DNA from: Candidatus Bathyarchaeota archaeon
GTDB taxonomy: Archaea > Thermoproteota > Bathyarchaeia > RBG-16-48-13 > GCA-020355125
DNA: 5,092 nt
Direction of reading: 5' to 3'
Assembly: GCA_030671165.1 (NCBI GenBank)
Contig: DAOVAG010000077.1
Span: forward strand, 1-5,092
In this document: positions 1 through 4,209 of the stretch, piece after piece
How the letters are laid out: each line of letters opens with the position of its first letter
Numbering within the stretch: the stretch's first letter is position 1
Position numbers and translations under genes: made by a program
Notes under the pieces: generated by a model
Database searches by the model: none
The model's input: the letters and a program-made list of their open reading frames with translations, nothing else
Told to the model about the DNA's origin: nothing

Positions 1-14
1 TTTTAATTAGCAGC

Positions 15-36
15 AAAAAATTGAAATAAGAAAAAA
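15..36 (-). terminator. T-tract terminator after the VIT1-like gene
   Basis: Read on the minus strand, this stretch has two runs of six T (opposite A runs at 15-20 and 31-36), 45 to 66 bases beyond the stop codon of the VIT1-like gene. Archaeal RNA polymerase often stops at oligo-T tracts without a strong hairpin, and no strong hairpin is visible here. Positions 1-80 hold no convincing reading frame on either strand. Confidence 0.45.
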
Positions 37-80
37 GAGGTTTTCAATAAAAATATTGTTAAGCCTAACCTATTTAGTGC

Positions 81-713
81 CTATGCAAAGAAAATAGAGC
101 TGAATAATATTACTAATCCGGTAACAAAACCAACTCCGACCACTAATATGCCATGTAAAAAAATATTCTCATTAGATAACTTTCCAAGAAAAACTCCCAA
201 AACAAAGAGTACTGAAAAATCAAGTGCAAAGGAAAGTATTATACTCAGATTTACTGTGATTAACATACTTTGAGCTAGAATAAATGGAATAAGTGGAATC
301 GCTGCAGCTATTGTTGGGGATAATCCATCCACTAACGAAATTACTATAACCTTTTTTTTAGATTCCTTCTCCAAAATAGATCCAGAAAGGTCTGTAAACA
401 TGTACTTTTCAATTTGACGTAAAGCATGTTTTCTTTCGGCTCGTTCTGAGAAATATCTACCAAATGTTCCTGACATACCCATTGCTAAACAAACTCCAAG
501 ACCCGTACTAATGATAGTGGGTGGATTAATCTCACCTAATACTACATTACCCATTAAGATACCGAGAAGTGTTAATGCTCCATCGAAGGCATTATTAACG
601 AATGCTCTTCGTGCTATCTCATCGAAGAGAGTATCACCATTATTTTCAACAAAACTACTCAGAATACGATGAAGCTTACTAAAATAAACCCTAAAAATAG
701 ATTGTTTAGCCAT
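81..713 (-). CDS. VIT1/CCC1-family (TIGR00267-like) membrane protein, probable divalent metal transporter
   Basis: This 210-residue integral membrane protein has about five hydrophobic segments, near residues 38-60, 64-88, 121-147, 149-177 and 185-209. The layout matches the vacuolar iron transporter (VIT1/CCC1) family, which moves Fe2+ or Mn2+ across membranes. Helix 1 carries the Asp-Gly pair (D44, G45) typical of the family's ion path. Helix 2 is small-residue rich and ends in the charged stretch FSERAERKHALRQIEKY. Helix 3 begins with the DGLSPTIAAAIPLIPF segment, which resembles the family's Ala/Pro-rich third helix. The cytoplasmic metal-binding domain of plant VIT1 is nearly absent: only about 30 residues lie between helices 2 and 3, with a few acidic residues (E90, E93, E102, E115, E117). 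This agrees with the short archaeal branch. The start is ATG with an in-frame TAG six codons upstream, and a weak GGTAGG lies 11 or more bases before it. The DUF211 gene lies 121 bases upstream on the same strand. The substrate is inferred from the family. Confidence 0.78.
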   Translation of the reverse strand: MAKQSIFRVYFSKLHRILSSFVENNGDTLFDEIARRAFVNNAFDGALTLLGILMGNVVLGEINPPTIISTGLGVCLAMGMSGTFGRYFSERAERKHALRQIEKYMFTDLSGSILEKESKKKVIVISLVDGLSPTIAAAIPLIPFILAQSMLITVNLSIILSFALDFSVLFVLGVFLGKLSNENIFLHGILVVGVGFVTGLVILFSSIFFA

Positions 714-740
714 TCTTAAGGCTTCTACCTACCATATTCA

Positions 741-750
741 CATATATCAC
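741..750 (-). promoter_or_regulatory. Candidate TATA box for the VIT1-like gene
   Basis: The minus strand reads GTGATATATG about 30 bases before the ATG at 713, which would give a transcript with a very short leader. A second AT-rich candidate (GTAATAAATC on the minus strand, near 760-769) would give a leader of roughly 25 bases that includes the weak GGTAGG. The sequence alone does not decide between them. Confidence 0.3.
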
Positions 751-826
751 TTAATTTCGATTTATTACGCACAATCGGAATTACAATTATACGCATCTTA
801 ACAGTTGATCCTTCCTTCAGTTATAC

Positions 827-832
827 AAAAAA
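827..832 (-). terminator. T-tract directly after the DUF211 stop codon
   Basis: The minus strand reads TCTTTTTTG starting at the base after the DUF211 TAA. The T6 tract is a plausible archaeal intrinsic terminator. If it is efficient, the VIT1-like gene needs its own promoter in the 121-base gap. If it is leaky, the two genes may still be partly co-transcribed. Confidence 0.35.
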
Positions 833-834
833 GA

Positions 835-1230
835 TTATACTTCTCTTGACTTGATATGCTTTAAGGTCTTATCGAATTCTCCATATATTTGTTCAATTTT
901 ACTGACCTTCAAATCAGAATGTCTAGCTAGAACAAGTATTGACGCTGAAAGTTTATCATTATCTTGTTTAGAACCAAACTCATCTGCAGAGATTACATTA
1001 TCCACGTTTCTAATAACTGCGCCAAATTCGTTAATAGTCTCTCTAATCTTTTCGAAATCTAAACCATTTCCATCCATTGTTACTTTAAAGTCTTCAACAT
1101 TCTTTTCTAGCTCAGAGAGTGTAATATCAACTCTCGAAACATTATCATTCGCACTCAGAACCTCTACAAGGTCAACTATCGACTGTTGTGCAGGAGACAT
1201 AACATCTAATACTATTTTAACGATCTTCAA
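835..1230 (-). CDS. DUF211 domain protein with a C-terminal extension
   Basis: Residues 1-90 match the archaeal DUF211 family. There is an N-terminal strand (KIVKIVLDV), a helix, a second strand (VSRVDITLSELE), a third strand (DFKVTMDGNGLDFE), a helix (KIRETINEFGAVIRNVDNV) and a final strand ending ISADE. Family members are small, roughly 95 residues, with a ferredoxin-like alpha/beta fold. Their biochemical role is not established. This protein is 131 residues long; the last 40 or so form a predicted helical, charged segment (NDKLSASILVLARHSDLKVS and onward) that lies outside the usual domain. Translation starts at TTG: no ATG or GTG occurs in frame between this codon and the upstream TAA, and GGAAAGGT lies 9 bases before it. 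The VIT1-like gene follows on the same strand, which suggests a role linked to metal transport. That role is inference. Confidence 0.82.
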   Translation of the reverse strand: MKIVKIVLDVMSPAQQSIVDLVEVLSANDNVSRVDITLSELEKNVEDFKVTMDGNGLDFEKIRETINEFGAVIRNVDNVISADEFGSKQDNDKLSASILVLARHSDLKVSKIEQIYGEFDKTLKHIKSREV

Positions 1231-1239
1231 TGAATCTGT

Positions 1240-1247
1240 ACCTTTCC
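1240..1247 (-). promoter_or_regulatory. Shine-Dalgarno site deciding the TTG start of the DUF211 gene
   Basis: The minus strand reads GGAAAGGT, with 9 bases between it and the TTG at 1230-1228. It partly matches the GGAGGTG complement of the archaeal 16S rRNA tail. It supports TTG as the true start, since no in-frame ATG lies between this site and the upstream stop. Confidence 0.5.
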
Positions 1248-1269
1248 ATCTATCAGATTATTCGGTTCC

Positions 1270-1276
1270 TTATATA
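1270..1276 (-). promoter_or_regulatory. TATA box of the DUF211 gene
   Basis: The minus strand reads TATATAAGG. Initiation about 25 bases downstream would fall near 1248, giving a leader of roughly 18 bases with the GGAAAGGT ribosome site close to its 5' end. A TGACTC/GAGTCA inverted repeat at 1279-1297 begins only two bases upstream of the box. Confidence 0.5.
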
Positions 1277-1278
1277 CA

Positions 1279-1297
1279 TGACTCCTTTAATGAGTCA
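1279..1297. repeat. Inverted repeat next to the DUF211 promoter
   Basis: Perfect six-base arms TGACTC (1279-1284) and GAGTCA (1292-1297) flank a seven-base spacer. The position just upstream of the TATA box is where an archaeal activator, or a repressor that blocks TFB/TBP, would bind. Arms this short occur by chance in AT-rich DNA, so the position is the main argument. Confidence 0.3.
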
Positions 1298-1422
1298 ATA
1301 CATATGTGAGACTATATGTCTATGATCAATTTTATAACATTGAATAATTCACTCTTAACTCTTGAACTAATAAATTTCGCTGAAACACAACAGATTTTAT
1401 GGAAAATTGTGCGAAATTAATT

Positions 1423-1462
1423 AAAAAAATGTAATATAATAAATCTTTCAAGACGCGAAAAA
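1423..1462 (-). terminator. T-tracts after the winged-helix gene
   Basis: On the minus strand a T5 run (1458-1462) and then a T7 run (1423-1429) lie 28 to 68 bases past the TGA of the winged-helix gene. They are plausible archaeal intrinsic terminators. The rest of the 260-base gap at 1231-1490 holds only the DUF211 promoter elements and no convincing gene. Confidence 0.4.
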
Positions 1463-1490
1463 CTGATTTTTTTTATAAATATTCAGAATA

Positions 1491-2246
1491 TCAGCTTGTC
1501 TTTTCTTTCGAAATTGTGGATTCTATCTTTTCCTCTTTTTTCTCACGAGTCTCCTTTTTGAGTAATATTTTCAGTCTCTTTGTAGGCCTATAGCTAAAAG
1601 GCATCCTATGAGTGTCCCTCTCTATATATCCTTCCTGCCAGAGTTTCTTCATGAGGCGTGCTGTATGTTCCCTTGTTTTCCCAATCTTCTTCTCCACCTT
1701 CGGTGCCGTCATTGAACCCTCTTCCACTAACATGCGTAAGACCCATATTTCTGTCTCAGTAATCCTGGAGAGTAGCAGATCTTCTGTCTGTTGTACCGTC
1801 TCGCCTCTCTCTAATCTAGGGGCTCGTTGGACTTTCTCATTGAAGTTATTTATTCGTTTTTGGATGATCTTCTGGGTATTCGTTAAATTCTTGACCTCTC
1901 TTTGAATTTCCATAATACGCGTCGAAAGTTCACTATCTGACTCTGAGGATGATTTTAATTGATTCGTCAAAGTCACAAGTTTTTTTTCCAATTCCTCAAA
2001 CTTTCCAGTCGCTTCAATTTTTGTAGCTTGCATCGTTTCCTCATCGAAAATTTTCAATACTTTCGAATCTCTCTTTCCTACTTTTATCTTATGAAGCGTC
2101 ACTATTAATTCCCGTAAAACAACTTTTGCCTTTTCATACTCTGCTATTGTTTGTAGCAGTACACGGCGGTAAACAACTGCAAATGTCAACATCCCCAAAG
2201 CGAATATCGCAACTGACGCATATGTTAAGATTTCTCCAATACCCAA
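1491..2246 (-). CDS. Membrane-anchored coiled-coil protein with C-terminal winged helix-turn-helix (MarR-like)
   Basis: This 251-residue protein has three parts. Residues 6-30 form one hydrophobic segment (TYASVAIFALGMLTFAVVY) followed by basic residues, so the bulk of the protein should face the cytoplasm. Residues 33-145 are highly charged and predicted to form long helices or coiled coil, with KFEELEKKLVTLTNQL and KNLTNTQKIIQKRINNF as the clearest stretches. Residues 157-231 form a winged helix: a first helix (TETEIWVLRMLVEEG), a helix-turn-helix (MTAPKVEKKIGKTREHTARL), and a wing ending SYRPTKRLKILL. A Lys/Glu-rich tail follows. The fold resembles MarR/ArsR-like DNA-binding domains found in many archaeal regulators. 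The start is TTG: an in-frame TAG lies directly before it and GGGGG lies 8 bases upstream. A membrane-tethered transcription factor is the natural reading. Its target and signal are unknown. Confidence 0.75.
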   Translation of the reverse strand: MGIGEILTYASVAIFALGMLTFAVVYRRVLLQTIAEYEKAKVVLRELIVTLHKIKVGKRDSKVLKIFDEETMQATKIEATGKFEELEKKLVTLTNQLKSSSESDSELSTRIMEIQREVKNLTNTQKIIQKRINNFNEKVQRAPRLERGETVQQTEDLLLSRITETEIWVLRMLVEEGSMTAPKVEKKIGKTREHTARLMKKLWQEGYIERDTHRMPFSYRPTKRLKILLKKETREKKEEKIESTISKEKTS

Positions 2247-2254
2247 CTACCAAT

Positions 2255-2259
2255 CCCCC
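2255..2259 (-). promoter_or_regulatory. Shine-Dalgarno site for the TTG start of the winged-helix gene
   Basis: The minus strand reads GGGGGATTGGTAG and then TTG, so the G run ends 8 bases before the start. With an in-frame TAG immediately before the TTG, this site supports an unusual start codon that keeps the whole N-terminal membrane segment. Confidence 0.55.
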
Positions 2260-2283
2260 AACTTTTATCTAAATAAATAATCG

Positions 2284-2293
2284 AAAAAAAAAA
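2284..2293 (-). terminator. T10 tract, probable terminator of the RHH gene
   Basis: The minus strand has ten consecutive T, 64 bases past the RHH stop codon and 38 bases before the winged-helix TTG start. It is flanked on both sides by TCGA words (2281-2284 and 2294-2297). It probably ends the RHH transcript. No clear TATA box for the winged-helix gene can be picked in this gap, where several AT-rich candidates overlap. Confidence 0.5.
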
Positions 2294-2356
2294 TCGATAT
2301 TTTAATACATATTCCTCTTCATCATATTTTTTTAATGATTTATTTAGATGTTTTGT

Positions 2357-2542
2357 TTAAAATTGTCTATTTTTCTGTTTATCACTTACGTTAAGCCTTT
2401 TTCTTTCCCAAAGTTCAGTTGACAACATATCTCGAACTGCAATACGGATGGCTTCAGCCCTGTTTGGGTAGAGATCCCCGTGTACAAGTTCATCAAGATC
2501 TTTAATATACGGCTCCGGTAAATGAAGAGTAATGAGTTTCAT
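2357..2542 (-). CDS. Short ribbon-helix-helix (CopG/MetJ-Arc type) DNA-binding protein
   Basis: This 61-residue protein has the RHH pattern. An N-terminal strand, MKLITLHLP, would pair with its twin in a dimer and read the major groove. Helix 1 is about residues 10-20 (PYIKDLDELV). A turn with GDLYPNRAEA leads to helix 2 (AEAIRIAVRDMLSTELW). The YPNRAEAIRIAVRDML stretch is the signature seen in many short archaeal RHH proteins, where Asn/Arg cap helix 2 and contact backbone phosphate. A basic tail (KRLNVSDKQKNRQF) ends the protein. The ATG start has a near-ideal ribosome site (GGGGTGA). The gene is divergent from the methylthiotransferase gene across 242 bases that contain repeated words. Self-regulation is common in the RHH family and is inferred here. 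No toxin gene is adjacent, so a free-standing regulator is likelier than an antitoxin. Confidence 0.85.
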   Translation of the reverse strand: MKLITLHLPEPYIKDLDELVHGDLYPNRAEAIRIAVRDMLSTELWERKRLNVSDKQKNRQF

Positions 2543-2546
2543 CAGT

Positions 2547-2553
2547 TCACCCC
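2547..2553 (-). promoter_or_regulatory. Strong Shine-Dalgarno site of the RHH gene
   Basis: The minus strand reads GGGGTGA four bases before the ATG at 2542. It closely matches the complement of the archaeal 16S rRNA 3' end and fixes the start. Confidence 0.7.
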
Positions 2554-2563
2554 TTTCTTATTA

Positions 2564-2592
2564 TAGAGATGACGCTGATGAACATATCTCTA
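2564..2592. repeat. TAGAGAT inverted pair in the RHH leader
   Basis: Perfect seven-base arms TAGAGAT (2564-2570) and ATCTCTA (2586-2592) are separated by 15 bases. The pair lies between the candidate RHH TATA box and its ribosome site. A further TAGAGAT lies at 2731-2737, close to the methylthiotransferase start on the other side of the gap. This could be an operator or an RNA leader structure. Chance is also possible because the arms are AT-rich. Confidence 0.3.
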
Positions 2593-2600
2593 CGTAATAT

Positions 2601-2619
2601 GATTTAAATACGATTTAAA
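2601..2619 (-). promoter_or_regulatory. Tandem 11-base repeat overlapping the RHH TATA box
   Basis: GATTTAAA occurs at 2601-2608 and again at 2612-2619, an 11-base period close to one DNA turn. On the minus strand each copy reads TTTAAATC, which looks like an archaeal TATA box. The proximal copy would place initiation near 2580, giving a leader of about 37 bases. The arrangement is either two alternative TATA boxes or same-face binding sites for a small regulator such as the RHH protein. Confidence 0.4.
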
Positions 2620-2713
2620 CACGAATGAACATTACATATAAAAGCTTTTGGTATCAGTTTTGCTGACACCTTGGATAAATCCCCTCTCAATAAACTACGA
2701 TTTTTTCGCTTTA

Positions 2714-2726
2714 TTTACATATATAT
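2714..2726 (+). promoter_or_regulatory. Candidate TATA region of the methylthiotransferase gene
   Basis: TTTACATATATAT here would start a transcript near 2745 with a leader of about 40 bases. A second option is the weaker TTTAATCT at 2757-2764, which would give a leaderless or nearly leaderless transcript at the ATG of 2785. No Shine-Dalgarno sequence is visible before that ATG, which favours the second option slightly. Confidence 0.3.
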
Positions 2727-2751
2727 CATATAGAGATATACTTTTTTATGT

Positions 2752-2772
2752 AACAGTTTAATCTTAACTGTT
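2752..2772. repeat. Inverted repeat just upstream of the methylthiotransferase start
   Basis: Perfect seven-base arms AACAGTT (2752-2758) and AACTGTT (2766-2772) flank a seven-base AT-rich spacer that contains the weak TATA-like TTTAATCT. A protein bound here would cover the promoter of the downstream gene. If transcribed, the repeat could form a short hairpin 12 bases before the ATG. Confidence 0.3.
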
Positions 2773-2784
2773 GATATATTCTAT

Positions 2785-4080
2785 ATGTTGAACCAAAAAT
2801 ATGTTTACATTGAAACTTATGGATGCCCCTCAAATAAATTTGATTCAGAGATAATAGTCGCTTATTTAAAAAAAAATGGATATGCGTTAGTGGGTGATCC
2901 AAATTTTGCAGATTTATTTATTGTTAATACGTGTGGTGTTAAAAAACCTACAGAGGATCGAATTCTTTCGCGTTTACATTATTTGAAGAATTTAGATAAA
3001 CCCATTATCATCTCTGGATGTTTACCTAAAATTAATCTTGAAGGAATTATGAAAACTATTCCAAATTTCTCAGCGGTTATGGATCCTTATTCAATTGACC
3101 AAATAACTAGAGTAATAAAATGTGTTGAAAGTGGAAGAAGAAACCTCATCTTTTTTTCTGACGTTCCTAAAATAAAACCACAAATGTCTAGATTTAGGAT
3201 GAATAAAATCATAGATATCATGCAAATTTCTGAAGGATGTTTAGGTTCATGTTCATTCTGTTGTACCAAATTTGCAAGAGGTGTATTGTTTTCTTATCCC
3301 TCAAAGCTGATTATTGATCAAATAAATAGCGCTGTAAGAGATGGAGTTAAAGAAATATGGCTTACATCTCAAGATACCGGAGCATATGGTATGGATAATA
3401 ATAGTTCATTATCGGAGTTACTCACAGATATCTGTAGCATTGAGGGATTTTTTAGAATACGCGTCGGGATGATGAATCCTTTTCATGTACGAGATAAACT
3501 TGATGAATTAATAGATTCATATAAGGATGATAAAGTCTTCAAGTTTGTTCATTTACCTCTACAGAGTGCTAACGAAGAAGTTTTGAGGAGAATGAATAGA
3601 TTCTATAACGTTAAAGATTATGAAAATATCATTAACGCATTTAGGAAGGAAATACCGAAGATCACTCTTGCTACAGATATTATTTGTGGCTTTCCTAATG
3701 AAGATGAAAATGCTTTTCAAGATTCTTTAAGGTTTATCGCTGAGATTAATCCTGATGTTGTCAATGTTTCAAAATTCTACTCACGACCGAGAACAGAAGC
3801 AGCGAAGATGAAACAACTTCCCACGCAGATAGTAAAGATGCGGAGTAAAAGGATGAGTCAGTTAGTTAAGGAAATCTCGAATAAACAGAATCATAAATGG
3901 TTGAATTGGACAGGTGAAATTCTTATCGATGAAAAAGGGAAGAATATCTCTTGGGTTGGAAGGAATTTTGCATATAAACCAATTGTAGTCCATTGTGAAA
4001 AAGATTTATTGGGACAGAGAGTGAATATTTGTGTAGAGAAAATTTTTCCAACATATTTAGAAGGAACAATAATTCCTTGA
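2785..4080 (+). CDS. tRNA threonylcarbamoyladenosine methylthiotransferase (CDKAL1/e-MtaB type)
   Basis: This radical-SAM enzyme adds a methylthio group to N6-threonylcarbamoyladenosine (t6A) at position 37 of tRNAs that read ANN codons, giving ms2t6A. Its 431 residues show the full three-domain layout. The N-terminal MTTase domain (about 1-125) holds three cluster-binding cysteines: C14 in ETYGCPSNKFDSE, C50 in VNTCGVKKPTEDR and C79 in ISGCLPK. The radical-SAM core (about 140-365) holds the CxxxCxxC motif at C152, C156 and C159, followed by TKFARG, and later TSQDTGAYG and HLPLQSANEEVLRRMNR. The last 60 residues fit a TRAM RNA-binding domain. The wording of the motifs (KKPTEDRILSRL, GCLGSCSFCCTKFARG) is that of the archaeal/eukaryotic CDKAL1 branch rather than bacterial MiaB or RimO. 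All six cluster cysteines are present, so it should be active. An additional C160 follows C159. The ATG at 2785 begins the usual short lead into ETYGC. Confidence 0.93.
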   Translation: MLNQKYVYIETYGCPSNKFDSEIIVAYLKKNGYALVGDPNFADLFIVNTCGVKKPTEDRILSRLHYLKNLDKPIIISGCLPKINLEGIMKTIPNFSAVMDPYSIDQITRVIKCVESGRRNLIFFSDVPKIKPQMSRFRMNKIIDIMQISEGCLGSCSFCCTKFARGVLFSYPSKLIIDQINSAVRDGVKEIWLTSQDTGAYGMDNNSSLSELLTDICSIEGFFRIRVGMMNPFHVRDKLDELIDSYKDDKVFKFVHLPLQSANEEVLRRMNRFYNVKDYENIINAFRKEIPKITLATDIICGFPNEDENAFQDSLRFIAEINPDVVNVSKFYSRPRTEAAKMKQLPTQIVKMRSKRMSQLVKEISNKQNHKWLNWTGEILIDEKGKNISWVGRNFAYKPIVVHCEKDLLGQRVNICVEKIFPTYLEGTIIP

Positions 4081-4096
4081 ATCTTAACATGCATCT

Positions 4097-4130
4097 AAAT
4101 ATCGACTATTTCCATACATAGATATTTTCT
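4097..4130 (+). terminator. Possible weak terminator after the methylthiotransferase gene
   Basis: Seven-base arms AAATATC (4097-4103) and GATATTT (4121-4127) with a 17-base loop are followed by TCTT, starting 17 bases past the stop codon. The stem is AT-rich and weak, and the T-tract is short, so this is only a candidate. The rest of the 129-base gap holds the promoter of the next gene. Confidence 0.25.
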
Positions 4131-4179
4131 TAACAAAATGACATTATTTTCATTCAGATTAGAACTCAAATTTATTAAA

Positions 4180-4187
4180 TTTAAATA
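4180..4187 (+). promoter_or_regulatory. TATA box of the MFS transporter gene
   Basis: TTTAAATA matches the archaeal TATA consensus. Its centre is about 26 bases before the ATG at 4210, so transcription would begin at or next to the start codon. This fits a leaderless mRNA and the absence of a Shine-Dalgarno sequence. It also argues against the in-frame ATG at 4138, which lies upstream of the box. Confidence 0.5.
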
Positions 4188-4209
4188 CATCAAATTATTA
4201 TTTCCCTTT

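Noticed and set aside
795..809. A 15-base word differing by one base from 2761-2775 (ATCTTAAC, then A or T, then GTTGAT)
   Set aside because: A rough estimate says pairs this similar are expected by chance in 5 kb of AT-rich sequence, although both lie between genes.
851..1309. Plus-strand open frame of 152 codons opposite the DUF211 gene
   Set aside because: The translation is Ser/Thr-rich with no recognisable family. It mirrors the DUF211 gene, which has clear family features and a ribosome site.
1612..1905. Plus-strand open frame of 97 codons opposite the winged-helix gene
   Set aside because: It lies wholly inside the antisense of a well-supported coding region and has no domain or ribosome site of its own.
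2624..2665. Thirteen-codon open frame in the RHH/methylthiotransferase gap
   Set aside because: It has no ribosome site and is too short to distinguish from chance.
2574..2666. CTGATGA and CTGA words resembling C/D box sRNA elements
   Set aside because: The spacing and the paired C'/D' boxes of an archaeal C/D sRNA are missing.
2650..2670. Hairpin GGTATCAG / CTGACACC with a five-base loop and one mismatch
   Set aside because: It is not followed by a T-tract and no gene ends nearby, so it is not a terminator. Imperfect stems of this size are common by chance.
3087..3269. Minus-strand open frame within the methylthiotransferase gene
   Set aside because: It is antisense to the radical-SAM region, where the plus frame is certain.
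3891..4094. Minus-strand open frame across the methylthiotransferase 3' end
   Set aside because: It is the shadow of the TRAM domain coding sequence, with no independent support.
4138..4209. In-frame upstream ATG extending the MFS protein by 24 residues
   Set aside because: The extension is AT-driven low-complexity sequence, and the best TATA box lies downstream of it, 26 bases before the ATG at 4210.
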